From Tetragonia tetragonoides (lineage: Eukaryota; Streptophyta; Magnoliopsida; Caryophyllales; Aizoaceae): a DNA stretch of 64,000 nucleotides. Positions within the stretch are counted from its first letter, which is position 1; each line of letters opens with the position of its first letter. The translations under genes and the position numbers were made by a program. Below, piece after piece: positions 29,701 to 44,700 of this stretch. The stretch spans positions 5,239,501-5,303,500 of the forward strand of contig CM076148.1 in the NCBI GenBank assembly GCA_038025085.1, in the 5' to 3' direction. Under the pieces are notes generated by a model that worked only from the letters and a program-made list of their open reading frames with translations, did no database searches and had not been told where the DNA came from.

Positions 29701-32700
29701 TTTGGCGTATTTGGTTGGAGAGGAACGTGTCCGTGTGTGATCAAAATCACTGTGTTATTTGAAAGTAGAAAAAGAAAAGAAAAGGGGAGAAGAGGAAGGT
29801 GCAGAGGTGGCCCAAATTGTGTATTAATATCCTTAGATTTAGCGATTTTCGACCCAAAGCCTATATTTTGTTATCTTTGATTAATATTGATAACCTATAG
29901 TACAATTTGTTTGGATGTTGATGAACAAAGGATGTAAGAAGATAACTTTTCTCTGGTGTTTTAACATGTCCTGGATCATATCTGCGTACAATTGTCTTGT
30001 GCGGCACCTAGAATGACAAGTTAGGTGAATTATATTATGACCTGTGCACATTTTCCTTCCCCTCATGATAGGGATATCTGAATTAAGATTCCCATTCTTT
30101 CTGTTTATGGTTCAGAATTCATGACCTCAAATTAAATAATCATTTGAGCTTTTGCTTGACAAATATTAGTTTAGACGTTGGAGGCATGGTACTTTTGCTC
30201 TAATACTGTTGGTTTCCTACATTGTTGATGTAGCTCTAATTCCAATCCACCATTTTGGATTCCTATACACATAGTGATTCCAGAGCGACCGACAGAGAAT
30301 GCTGTATTCAATGTGATAGCAGGTATCTTTGAAATGCTGATTATAATACTTTGGCTGATCATAGCTTTGCTTTCATCACATTGCATTTCTTTTTCTTGGA
30401 TATTACTTAGCAATTTTTGTCACGTCGATCTCTTTGGGTATTTGAGGCAAAGGTTTGATGGCTTTGACCTATAGCTGGTAATACATAAATGTTATTGCTT
30501 TGATGTATATGAGGATCTAGAAGTAAGGAGTTGGGTAGTTAAACTGTCAGAGGGAAGCAAGTGATACCAAAATCAGCCATGTTGAAACTACTAGTTCTAC
30601 GAGATTCAGCCCTAAAAAGTGGCAATTGACTGTACACTGTGCACAGTAATATGGTATGCCCCCCTTGGTGCACAGATTAGTTCTAGGAAGAAGAAGGTGT
30701 ACTGAGAGCTTGAGTGCTTGAAGTCTAGTATAAACTATGACGGTTGCGAGTTAAAGACAGGTTTTTTGAATAAGTATTGACATTGTATAGGCTTATTCTC
30801 TTAGGTTTTGGTTTGGTTTGGTTAAGGTCCTTTTAGGATGGCTTTATTCTTTACTTAATAATTTTTTTTTCCTTATCTGAAAAAATGTAACTATAGTATG
30901 CCCCGTAAATTTAACAACCAAATGTAGCATGGACAGTCAAGCTTGTTGGTGAAAGGGGGGGGGTGAGGTGAAGGTGAGGTGAATGGGAAAGAGAAACAGG
31001 CTATAGTCAAACTGTAACGGATTTCTGAAACACAATAATACAGAGTATTTGGTAATTTCATGAATAGATAGTTTGGTACGACTTGGAGGAAGAGATTCCA
31101 GATCTAGAGGGTTTCCTCTTAATTGTTTAATTTGTGTAATGAAGTTTGAATTTTTATTGATCTAAATATTTTTGCATGGTTGTTGCTGTCCTTTGGACTT
31201 TGGGTTATTTCGTTTGGTTTGTGATAACCTGTATTGAATGTCATTCTAGATTGCCCTCGCGATTCAGTTCAGTTTATTGAATGGTCCCCACCTTCTTGTC
31301 CTCGTGTGTTGTTGATAGCAAACTTCCACGGGAGAGTAACTATTTGGACCCAACCCTCTCAGGTAAGCTGACCCATTTGGAAGTCCTTAGTTTATTATTC
31401 ATTTTCTTTCGTTGTCTGCATATTCTTCTAGAGCTGCTATATCCTCCTTCAGATCTCTTTAAGATTCTATTTAATGCTCCACAATCACAATTCTTGCTGG
31501 CTTCTAGAGTGACCTAAGAGACCTATACTACAAAATCTAAGCAGGGACCATCTAATTTGGTACGAGATGCTAGTTGCTGGCAACGTGAGCATGAATGGCG
31601 GCAAGATATTGCTGTTGTTACCAAGTGGCTCTCCGGCATGTCTCCGGTATTGATCCTTCCTTTATGTCTGGCTATTACATTGTAGATCTCTGGTTCTTGA
31701 ATGTTCCTGATACTTCTTTTAGCAAATTACATTGAATGACTTTTTAGAGAGGGGTACCATGCTTCTGGGAGTTGCAATAGAAACAATATGGTATGGTATG
31801 TATGTGGGTGAGTGAAGAGATAGATAATAGCCTAATAGGCCAGTAGTGATTAAATCTTTTGTTTTCCTGGAATTAACTACATCCTGGCCCATGAGCCTCA
31901 TGACAGTTACACAAGTCACCATTATTCTTTGATGGTGATAGTCTTAATCTCCTTGAATGCCTTTTCTTTCACTTTCCACTGAAACTTGAAAGCAATCAAA
32001 TAATAATGTCATTTGAGAGTAATGTGTTGAATCTTATTCATAGAAAAAGAGCAAAACAATGTGGTGAAACCCTATTGATCCCCCTTTCTTTTCTTTTCAA
32101 TTTTATATTTCCTTTCTTTCGTCAATATAGTTCTGCTCAATACTATTTCAATTTGTTTTGCATGAGTCGTTATTTCATTTAAGTAAAAACTTGTCATTTC
32201 TCACTTTTGGTGATTGAAAACAATGTATTTCATTCAAGGTTATTATACAATCATTGAGGTATGTTTTTGTAATTTGATTAAACTTGAGGGTACCTCACTA
32301 AGGATGTTGCATTCTTTTCCCCCTCTTCATTTGTTGATTTAGTTTTTATTTTGGGGGTTAGGAGGTTATTACTTCATTTGTCATTTGTATTTTCAGCTTG
32401 TATTCTGGACTGTCATGGCTTTCTCCTTATTCTTAATCAGTATAGGTGGCTTTCTGCAAAATCTGGTAATTCTACAGGCTCAAAGTCAACTTTCGAGGAA
32501 AAGTTTCTTCCACAACAGCCTCAAACTTCAGGTTGGTTGAGCATTGCTCAATGCTCATCATCTGCAATTCTCGTTTCCCTCTTTGTCTGACACTTCTGTC
32601 CCTGTTTTCTTTTGATGGGAAGTCTCCTTGGCTTGGCATACTTATGTTTCTCGTTTAGTGTTTGAAACGATACATTGTGCTAAATGCAGTGATTGCATTA

Positions 32701-35700
32701 TGCTATGAATACACCTTGCTTTAGTCTTTTGAGTGGTATGTATGTGTGTAGAAACAAGAGAGGGAAAAGAGAAAGAAAAATGGTGTGGATATCATATCAG
32801 GGTATTGCTTTCATGAAGCTTTGCAGAGGTCTCCACATGGTAGAGAAGTGGAGGATATCATTTCATTGCTTGGGTTCTGGACTCTTTGTTTTTCTGGCAG
32901 TGAGGATACTTGGGTGTGTGACAGGGTGATGCCTCAGGTGTGTTCTTCTTAGATATTTCTTGGCCTGTCTTAGTATGCGATCACGTTATGCACCTTTCCC
33001 TATCTCTATCATACCATGGAAAGCAAAGGTTCCATTGAAGGTGAGAGCTTTTGTGTGGATTTTGGCGTCAGGGAGAATATTAATGATTTGCTCAGAAGGC
33101 TAGGGATGGCTAGTTAGCCGGAAATGTGCATGCTTTGTCGTGCTAGTAATGAGACTTCTGAGTATATTTTTCTTCTGTGGCATGGTTCTGAAGGTTTTGG
33201 AAACAGAAAGGCTAGAAATGCCTATGAAACAGTTTGGAAATGTGTCAGAAAGGTTTCGGAGGGAGAGGGGAGAGTCACAGAATGGGTAGCCTAATTAGAG
33301 GTGTTTCAGAGACAATGTGAATTCAAGTATAAAAAAGAATTAAATAATTAATTGTCGTTAATGCACCTGTTCTTCCACTCCACTGTGTCTATTTGCTGAT
33401 ATATGGGAAGTGTGGGCAACATCTTTTGACTATGTATATTTGAGAGGGGAGGGAAAAGGAGAACAAGCTACATTCACGCTGTGCTGTTATGTATTTTATT
33501 TGGTGTTGTGGTTGGACCAAATTTTCGTGTCTTTCCTGGGATGTCCCATTTGGGGGCACTTGTGGGATCGAATGCTGTATATGGCTTCACTTAGGGCCAA
33601 GGCAGCAGGGGCCTTTAACTGGATGTCACTTACTGACAGCAGCGGAATTGGGGTCACCTGTAATGAAATTCTTCTTAGAGGATGGCTTCTCCTCCAAGGT
33701 TGTAATTACTTTTTCAAAGTCCTAATATAATTTTTTCTTATCTAGATAATTTGATAATGTGTCCTATTAAATAATCTCCATTGATTTTAAAGGGGATTCT
33801 ATTTGGTACTCGATGGTTAAAAAAGGTTTAGAATGAAATCTTAGTCAAAATAATGTGTCAAAGTACTTTTTTTCATTAAGTTTCTAGGCAATGGATGTTT
33901 TCTTATTTTCGAAGGTTTTGGAGGTCTTCTCATTCCTACGTTCTGGGCATTGTCACCTCCTTGTTCCCTTCCAAGGAATGAGACTCATAAGATGCTCGAC
34001 TGAATTCTTGTTACCTAAAACTGATTTATGTTTGGTATATCAAAATTTTATCCTGTCTGGAAAAGGCTAGTCTTGGTCCTTGTCCCTTAGCTGGTGTAAT
34101 GACTGTTTTCATTGGGTCAAACCGACTTCTCTGGTTAACTTTGCAGGAAGACAGTTCCTTTATCCTCTATCCCAGAATGAAGTTCACCCTTACAGTTTTG
34201 TGAATCATGGGGACGTCGTCTAGGTCATGTTTAGCGTACCTGGGACATCCGTGGTACGGGAAACGGCCAGAAACCACATTGGGACCTCCCCTGAAATGGA
34301 TGAACCATCTCCTTTTCTCCCGATATTTGCATGCTGTCTCGCCAGCAGTGAGAGCCCTCCACATGTGCTCTTGAGGTGTAGGGTAGCACAGACTCTTTGG
34401 TGTAGGTTATTTTCCTTTGTGGGTGAGGCATGGGAGTGTCCCGATACACCTATGGGGATCATGCAGGTGAGATAAGGGGGGAAAAAGATGCTGTGGAAGA
34501 ATGCTGTTTTTGCGATGTTGTGGTGTATCTGGTTAAAGAGGAGTGCAAGGGTCTTCTCTGGTGTTTCTGTATCAGCTGGCTTGTTGTGGGGTCGGTACTC
34601 TATCTAGCCTCTTTGTGGGCGAAGGCTGGTGGATGTTTTTGGAGTTGTCCTTTTACTTTTTCTTCTTTTCTATTTTGAGGTGAGTTGTCCTCTTACTTAC
34701 GTTATGCTTCATTGGGCTGATTTGTAATTAGGGTCTTCTTGGGACTCCTTAACTTTAGGATGTTAATTTTTTTTTTTTTTTTTCTTATCTACACAAAAAA
34801 CTAAACCAGAAATAAGCTCCCCAAACAATTCATAGAATGTCAGTCGTATGTAATGGGACTTAACTTCCATTTTTTAATGTTTGGGAAGAGGATTCAGTTT
34901 TTAGATTGGTGGAATTACTCTCAGGAATGATGTCGAACCAGATGATCATGATTTGATGCTTTGGCTTGATAAGAGATTGGTGTCTTGACTTAAAGCACTG
35001 CCAGTTTTTGTAGAACATATATTGGACTCTGTGGCACCAAACCAGCTTCTGCCTGTGCTATTTTAGCAGGACCAGATACATGGTGCTCTTTATATAAATA
35101 TTTATATTTTTCAGAAATAAGAGTACATCTTTGTGACAGGTTTTGTGCAGTTTGGTAGACGGTACTCGAATACTCGTGGTTCTGACTTTCCTGATTAGGC
35201 ATTTTGGAAGTTCCAGGCACTTCCTAGAGCCTGTTTATTTGGTTCATGTTGGGATAGGCGTCAAAGGTAAAAAAAAATCCCTACCGAGGATCTGTTTAAC
35301 AGAAGAGTATATTTCAATCTTGCCAGTCAATGTAGCTGGCATGAAGATGAGGAATAATATTAATAAAAAAAAAAGATGAAGAAGAGGAAGAGTCTGATCG
35401 GGTACTTTCTCTGTGGGAATTAAATGCGTCCCTATGGATTGGTTGGTTATCAGCCCAGTAGGGCTAAAGATGTGGTAGTGGCGTAAGAGGAAGAAAAATT
35501 GGATTGCTGAAGTGTGGAAAATCACTCCTCAATCTGGTGTTGCATATGGAAGGAAAGTAACAAGAGGACTTTTTACTTTTATTATTTGTGGCTTTTGTAT
35601 AGTTGAAACAAGGTGTTTTATCTTGAACAATCCCCGTCTTTTGATTTTCTGGATAATGTTATACACATTAGCCTGAGGGTGTCATCTAATTTTTGATATA

Positions 35701-38700
35701 TCCCCTCCTTTCGTACATGGGTGTGAAGGGATCTTGTCAATCATTATCTTTATTAGATGTACTTATATAATTTTCTTTATTACACAACGTATTTTCTGTT
35801 CTATAGGAAATGTTGTCTTATTAAAACTTTTATTAGATAACCTTGTTTCGACTATCCTGAATGTGCTATAGAAATAAATAGATAAGTGGCCAAAAATTCT
35901 AAATATATTTTTCTCGATTTTTTAATTTTAAGCCTTTTTCATCCTTTTTGATTCTCCATCGAGTGAACTCGTGCTCTTTGTTGCACCCATTTCTGTTCAT
36001 AAAATTGTTTCCATATTGTTGTGCTTCCTGATGCAATTGTTGCCCTTTTTTTATTATCTTGGCAGCCAGGTGGCCGAATGTTCTCTGCGTCTGTTCTGTC
36101 TTCTCATCTGGCTCTGTCCAACTTCACTGGTCTCAGTGGCCAACATCAAATGGTGCAGGAGTAAAATGGTTCTGCACAAGCAAAGGGCTGCTTGGGGCGG
36201 GGCCCAGTGGGATCATGGCGGCTGATGCAATTGTCACCGACTCAGGGGCCATGCATGTGGCTGGTGTTCCTATTGTGAATCCATCTACTGTCGTAGTGTG
36301 GGAGGTCACTCCTGGACCTGGAAATGGATTCCAAGCAACTCCAAAGACAACAGTTAGCAATGTGGTCCCACCTTCTGTCAATCCCCCTAGTTGGTCGGGT
36401 TTTGCCCCTCTTGCCGCTTACTTGTTTGGCTGGCAAGAGTACTTCATATCAGAGGTGAAACAAGGAAAGAAGCACACAAATCAAGATGTTACTGATAATG
36501 TATCATTGCATTGTTCACCCGTCTCAAATTTTTCAGCATATGTGAATCCCGAGAATGCCGCTCAATCTGCTACGACCACTACATGGGGCTCGGGTGTCAC
36601 AGCTGTTTCTTTTGATCCCACTCGTGGAGGTTCTGTTATAGCTGTGGTGATAGTTGAGGGTATTTCAAACTGAACTCCTCCTTTATTAATGTATAACTGT
36701 GAGCAACTCTTCTTTCGTCATCATCTTTTTTTGTCCCCCTTTTTTGTTTTTTTGGGGTGGGTGGGTAGGTGGGAGTAGTAAAAAAGGTGCTTTCGCATTG
36801 TGCAGTCCTGGCGATGCTTAGGTGTCTGTGGCTTGTGCAACTCATGGATAATCTCTCTGGTGTCTCATTTTACTGTTTAGTCTAGGAATGTGTGCTGTAT
36901 CTGGCTTCACTTAGGGCCAAAGTGTCCGGAGCCTGTAGAAGGGGTTGTGATTACTGATCCCCAGTGAAATGTTTTTTATTTTTTATTTTTTATATTTTTT
37001 GCAATTAGACTTTTGATCGAGGACCTCCTACTAGGCTGTAGCTACCATTTTGCTCTGTTAATACATTACTTCTTTTAAAAAAAGAGAGGGATGAATACAT
37101 GTGTGGAGGAAATCTCAAGGCAGATATTGGTTGTTGAAATAGATAATGTACTTTTATGACTGAATGATCATGGTGGTGGTATTGGTTCTTGTACCTAGGC
37201 TAGGAAGGGGAAATAAATACCAAAAAGTTGCCATCTCATGTTTTTTTATTTACAGGCGTATCTATTTCTTTATGATCCCATAATTTCAGATTGTTTATCT
37301 AGCAATATCACGTGCAGGTTACTGTGCATAAATGTTTGTCTCTTGATGCTTTTGACTTTGGGTTTGCTGCATTCCTTAACGTTGTTTGAAAATTAATTTG
37401 TTGTTTCTTATTTTTGTACAGGGCAGTACATGTCCCCGTATGACCCTGATGAGGGCCCATCAGTTACAGGATGGAGAGTGCAGCGTTGGGAATCTTGTCT
37501 TAAACCTGTTGTCCTTCACCAGATATTTGGGAGCCCGACCAATTTTGGTGGGAAGCCACCCATGCAAACAGTCTGGGAGACTAAGGTCACTAAGAGCATC
37601 CCATTAACTGATGATTTTAAATTCCACAAAGCATCATCGGTTGGACCAATTTCCGATGTGCAGATGAAGCCTGATTCATCTGTTGACAAGGCCAAAAGGC
37701 TTACCTTTGATCATTTTGATATGCCCAGTGATGTTAGAACCCTTGCTCGCATTACATATTCTGCTCACGGTGGTGAAATTTCTGTTGCATTTTTACGTGG
37801 CGCTGTCCATATTTTTACTGGACCAAACTTTGCACCATTAGATACTTACCAGATTAATGCGGGGTCAACAATTGCTGCTCCTGCTTTTTCTTCAACGAGC
37901 TGCTGCTCAGCATCTGTATGGCATGACAATGGCAAGGACTGCACTATGCTGAAGATAATCCGTGTCCTTCCCCCTGCTGTTCCCAGTAATCAGGCAAAAG
38001 CCAATTCTTCAACTTTGGAACGTGCAATTGCTGAAAGGTAAGCAATATATGTAATGTTTTATTTTATTATCATTTAAGTTTGCATGCTTACTACGTTTCC
38101 TCAATCTAATCACTTCTTTTGTATTCATCTCTGTTTCTTTTTTCTCTTCTCCTTCATCCTTAGGCTTTTGTTTGGTCCTTGCTGATAGTAGTGCTGAATT
38201 AGTATATATAATGAGCAGGTTTTGGTGGAGCCTTTTGGTTGGAGTTGATTGGTGGGATGCTGTTGGCTGTACGCAAAGTGCTGCCGAAGATGGAATTGGT
38301 ATGGAACTACCTTGTTTGGTATGCCAAAACAATTGCATGTTACTCCGCAAACTATTGATAAATATTTAGAGGCTGTTATTTTGCTAATAGATGGGTGAAG
38401 GAAAGGAGTATGGAACTTTCAATTTGGCATTCTAAAAATAATCTTATGCTCTTTTGTAATGCCTCTATGTTTCTTAAGAATTTGTTTTGCCTTCTTTCTG
38501 TCTTCAGTTTCCCTGAACAGCGTCATTGCGGTTTTGGATGCTGACTTCCATTCTCTTCCCTCTACTCAGCACAGGCAACAATATGGACCTGTATGTTCAG
38601 CTCTTTCTATCTTCCTTAGCAGTATTGTTACTCACTTACTCTGCTGATGTTGAGCTTTCTAGCTCATCCACTATATTCATTAAGTTGTTAAAATTATACT

Positions 38701-41700
38701 GTTGCTATCTTTAACAGTTTCACTGTTTTGTGTACAGTGGAGTACTTGGTGTTGTAAACCACTACATCAGCTGGATTATGTTCATTTAGTGATTCTGATA
38801 GTAGTTATATGCACTGTTGTAGAACATAGATGTCTCTTGTGTGATATTGTAATCATAAGTCTATAATGTTTCAAGCATCCTTATCAAATCGGTGGTGACT
38901 AATTGATCTTGAGCGAGATATATGTTAATAATGTATTGCTCTTATAGGAAACTTAATTAAGCAGAACTATGGTGACAAATTGATGTTGACGTCCCTTTAG
39001 TTAAGAGGTCAATATTAATAAGGAATATCTTAATGCAGAGTCTGGACAGGATCAAATGTAGACTTTTGGAAGGGACAAATGCTCAGGAGGTCAGAGCTAT
39101 GGTTTTAGATATGCAAGCGAGGCTGTTGTTAGATATGCTTGGCAAGGGAATTGAATCGGCACTCATAAATCCTTCTGCTTTAGTATCTGAGCCATGGCAG
39201 GCATCTGGTGAGACGTTAAGCGGGATCGATCCTGAATCCATGGCTGTTGAACCAACACTGGTTCTGAGCGTTCAGGTCTTCGTCTAGCACTAATATAAAT
39301 GTTCTGTCTATGGCTTCTTTTCACATAAATAAACTTGTTTTTGTTCCCTTTTAGATGAGTGGGGGCTTTCTTTTGTAGTCTGTATTTTCTTGGTTTTGTC
39401 ATGTGCTTCTCAAAATTTGCTGAAAGTTCGATTGACCTAAGACTGACTGCTCTCTTTATGACTTTACTTTTGGGGAAGGAGAGAGGGGTTTAGATGAGAT
39501 AATTTCTTTTTCTCATATGTTCTCCATTGACGATGGAAATATGTAGAGGACATTAATTTTCGGTATTTTCACAAGTTTCCCCGTGGTCCTACATTATAGA
39601 GGTCTGTCCATGAGGTTTCTTCTTATGCCCTTTCTGGTTGAAAAAATATTCCCAAGAGTGCCTTTTAATAAACCAAAAGGGTTTATATCACAATGGACTT
39701 TGTGGGAGTAGCTAAATTGATGATTCGTGGTGGTTACTTGTCTTCTTTACTTTTATTGCTTGTTGGTTGATATCTTTTACTTCATCCATTCCATTGTACT
39801 TGTGATTCAGTATAAATTACTGTAATTCATTTTTCTGATGAATAATTGCTCTATTTGATTGTTTCAAACTTTATGAATCTAATTGTTGGTATTGATATAG
39901 GCATATGTTGATGCTATTCTTGATCTCGCTTCACATTTTATCACACGTTTGCGGCGATATGCAAGTTTTTGCCGCACATTAGCAAATCATGCTGTTCAAG
40001 CAGGAACTGGTGGCAACCGCAGTATGGTGGCTAGTCCTACCCAAAGTTCTGCATCTCCTGCTCCAAGTCAGGGTCAGTATTTTAAATGTTTATTTATTGA
40101 GCTAGTCTAATGATTTGCTATGTCGTTTAACCCAACATTTATGTGTCAGTTTCTAGCAAAAGGGTTGAGCAAGGAAAGCAAACTTCAAAGAATGAGATGT
40201 TACTGTGGAAGGATACATTAGAGTTGTCTAGGGCCATATTCTAAGTTTGGGTCATGTTTTTACTTCAATTAGTGTCTGATTCTGACCTATTCCAAGCTTA
40301 AGGCTCCTTTTATTTTGCACATCCTTGGTGTTGGTGCTTCTTGACCTCTTTTTTGTGAAGGAGAGAACTACGTATGCTGTCTTACCTATTCGCTAAAATG
40401 GCCCTTGCTCCTCCCCTCATGAAAAGAATATCTTGCAATCTAGGATGTCTTTTATTGATTGACATAGTAGATTCTCAATATGGCTCATGGTGGTAAGTGG
40501 CTGTTTGGTTGACATAGAAAATGTGAGAAGTAAAACTTCCTAGGAAGTAGGAAATCCTATAGTTGTTTAGTTGACAAATATGTGGGAAGTGGAACTTTTT
40601 TTAGGAATTTCTACATCCCCCACATGGAGGAAGTCACTTACCTAGCCCCCCTAGGTAAGTTGGACTTCATGGAGGAAGTTGTACATCCTATTGTCAACCA
40701 AACAACATTTCTATCTAGGAATTACAAGTTCTTGAAGTGAACCAAATTATTACCGAGTATAAATGCATGCTTGCACGGTTTTACAGACATGTGACTTGTA
40801 AGTATGTTGTCTTGTTATTTTTAGGTGGTCAAAGTGGGACCACAAGTTCAACTGGAAGTACACAGATGCAGGCTTGGGTACAGGGTGCTATCGCCAAAAT
40901 TAGTGGTACAACTGATGGAGTTACCAGTTCATCTCCTAACCCCTTAAGTGGGCCTACATCTTTTATGCCAATCAGCATAAATACTGGAACTTTCCCTGGT
41001 ACACCTGCCGTTAGGCTTATTGGTGACTGTCATTTCCTTCATAGGTTGTGTCAGCTGTTACTATTCTGCTTTTTCTTCCGACGAACACAGTTACCACGCT
41101 ACGTCCACAGTGCTCAGAGAAACACTGATACAAGTATGCAAAAGCCTCAACCTACTACTGCTAGCAAGGTCGAGGAAAATCATACGACCCAGACAAAACC
41201 AACACCAATAGGGGGTAGGGCGGAAGATGTTCAGGGTGCTCGCAGTAATCACCTAGTTGCTGGTGTCAAAGTTGAAGAAGGTTCAACAAGTCGTGCAAGA
41301 TTGGGCACTGGTAATGCTGGTCAAGGATACACATATGAGGAGGTAGATCTTCATTTGTTCTATTTGCATCTTACAGACATGGTCTTCAACAACTTATGCT
41401 CCATCACTCTGCTATGATTGCCCATATTGACTTGTTCAAATTATTTATTAACTTTTTTATGCACAAAGTATCAATTGCATCTTTCACCATTATTTCATTT
41501 CGATTTGTTTATAAAGATTGATGGAGGTTAACATTAAAAAACTTATACAAACTTCTGTTAATAGGTAGATTAGACAGTCTTAGTGTCAAAACCAAAGCTG
41601 AAAGTAGGACAGCCATGTTTGATGGAGGAAGTATTTGAACTTCAAGTTCATTAATTGACTTAATGGTTTTGGATTTCATATATTTAGACTTTGTATCTCT

Positions 41701-44700
41701 TCCAAGGTGTGTTAGCCTTTGGTAAATGGAGAGTTTCTCAAGTTAAGACAAACTGAACTCATTTCTCCTGTTGCCTGTAGGTGAAAGTGCTGTTTCTCAT
41801 TCTGATAGATCTGTGTAGGCGAACAGCGGGCCTTGCACATCCACTGCCTGTTTCTCAGGTTGGAAGTGCCAACATCCAGGTTCGGCTACATTATATTGAT
41901 GGGAATTATACTGTCTTGCCTGAGGTTGTTGAAGCATCGCTTGGCCCACATATGCAGGTATTGGTAATCTCTACTTACTGGAAGTTATTCACAAACATGT
42001 AGCTTAGTGGTTGTTACTGTCTCTTAGCTCTACAGACACCATCAGTAATGAATTTGTTAAATATCTGATACACGAGAAAGGGAAGACGGGAAGTTTGTCT
42101 TCAGTGCTGAACGCCTCTTCCCCGTTCTCGATCTTATTTTTGAAGCAATGTACTTTATAAAGTATGTGCTTATATATTGACTTTGGCGATAGGTAGGATT
42201 AACACTTCTATTTTGCGTCTGAGGCTGAGGCTGAGGCTGAGGCTGTTCAAGTGCCTGTTATTTGCTTGCTTTGTCAGACGCAGGCATGCTTTTTTTCTTT
42301 GGTGTGATATAAGGATATACCCCACGGCTTATGGTGTAAGTTGTGTAGTGGGGTGGGTGTAGTTGGATGCCGCCCCGTCCAGGTGAAGTGGGTATGGAAT
42401 TTGAAAGTGTTACCCACCATGGGTGGTGGGAGGGTGTGGATTTGGCTTTGTACTCGCCTCGTACCAACTCCATTATTTCGAATGAGCAAACTATGTTAAA
42501 ATTCCAAAAAATGTTAAATTATAATTTGGGTTTTTCCTCTCTTTTAATCTTCCTCCCTCATTTCCAGATTGGTCTTTTTAGTCGACCCCCTTTGCCACAT
42601 TGGTCAATTAAAAATGCTCCAGCGTCATTTGCGTCTTAAGACAAGCTAACTCGTGCACTTCAGTGCCGCATTTCCATATGTGTCTTTTTAGTTGGGGGTC
42701 ATTGCCACTTAAGTATTTAAACTTGTTCCGGCGTCATACAAGAGGGGGCTAGGGTTTTTATAATGACAGAAAAACATCTTGATATTAATAACCCGCAATT
42801 ATCACAATTTGGCGGGAGAATTTGAACGGCGAGACATGTTACGAGCCTAAGTGCACGAGTCATGTCTTTTAAAGCAGTTTTCATGGAGCAAGTTTAAAGA
42901 CTTTAATGGCAATGACCCCCAACTAAAAAGTCGTATTTGGAAATGGGGCCTGCACTTAAGTACCAAAATTTCCTTTCTGGCCAATTTTCCGTCGAAAGTT
43001 ATTTTCTTATTTTAAGACTACTTTCTTGTTTTCTTAAATGCTCTGCTCAAATTAGTTAACATCGAACTACTTTGCTGAAACTGAAATGTGTATAATCTGC
43101 ATATGGCTTTGATGACGAAATTTTTATGAAGATCTCAGGAATTGCAAGAGCTAGAGAAATCAAATAGAAATGAAGCAGAGTAAAAAATAATTGGGGAATT
43201 AAGAACAATCACTGGGCTTCTTCTTTGTTTAGATAAGGAAAAAAGGGTGCAACACGAGGACTTCCCAGGAGGTCACCTAACAACAATCACTGAGCTTCTA
43301 TTCCATAACAATGGCTGTCAACAACCAGAGAATACGCTGGGAGTTCTAGAGATACATCACTGGCTGTTAACAATGGCTGTCAACAACCACAGAAGACGTT
43401 GAGCTTTTATTCCTCCTGTGGCTCTATGGGGGCCGGGGGCTCAAACTAGAGAACTTTGGTATAAGGAAGGGGTGTGGCTTTTCGCCCCTCGGGGGTAATC
43501 CCAGATCGGTTTCCTTTTGGGAGCCGGTGGTGTCTAGAGTGGCAAAGCGTCTAGATGGTTGAAAAGGGGTGTATTTCTCTTTGGAGGGGGGAGGATCACT
43601 ATTTTACATTCCTGCCTAGCTAGCATCCCTCTTTACTACCTTTCCCTTATTAAGATCCATGTTAGTGTAGCTAATAGGATTGAGAGGATGATGAGGGACT
43701 TTCTTTGGTCGGGGGTTGGTGAGGGTAAGAGAGATCATTTGGTTAGTTGGGACCATGTTTGCCGGCCGAAAACTGAGGGGGGCTTGGGTTTTGGTAGGTT
43801 GGTGTCCAAAAATATTTCGCTAGTGGGTAAGTGGTTATGGCGTTTTCCCCTAGAATCTGACTCCCTATGGCACCGAGTTATAAGAAGCAAGTACGACCTT
43901 CAACATAATGGGTGGGACGCGCAAGCCAGCTCCACTGTCTCCCATGCTTGCCCTTGGAAGTTCGTTTCCTAGGTATCGTCTTTATTCTTTCCCCTGGTCA
44001 GGTATAATGTGGGTAATGGTCAACGGGTTCGGTTCTGGGAAGATGTGTGGAATAGTGAAACTCCTTTCTCTTCTACATATCCGCAGGTTTTTCGTTTGTC
44101 CACTCTTCATGGGGCGCCGGTGGCTGATTTTTACTCAGACGACGACCACCCCTCGATATAGAAATGGAGGAACTCGTTTCCCTCCTGGGTGTCCTCCACA
44201 CTACTCTTCTCGTCCCTAGAGACGATTCTCGGACTTGGATTGGGGACTCCTCTGGGGTTTTCTCTTCCAAGTCCTTCCTCCATCATCTTAGCCTTCCGTC
44301 ACAGTTTCCACATTTTCCCCTTTCCTCTTATATTTGGAAGTCCAAGGTTCCTATGAAGGTTCGTGCTTTTGTGTGGACTTTTTTGGTGCTTGGTAAGGTG
44401 AACACTAGTGATATGGTGCAACGGCGGAGGCCACATATGTGTCTTCTTCCCAGCATGTGTGTGATGTGTCGGCAAGACGGAGAGAGTTGTTTGCCTTTTT
44501 TTTTGATGTGTAGTTTTGCGAGGGCCTTGTGGGATAGGCTGTTGTGTGGGGAGCCTTTTGTGTGCCTTGCTACTGTGGGGCAATTCCTACAGATGCGATT
44601 TACTGCTATGCGGAGGGGGAAGGAGGGTAGGATTTTGTGGCGGTGTGCCTGTTTAGCTATTCTTTGGTGCACTTGGTTAGAGAGGAACTCGAGGATTTTC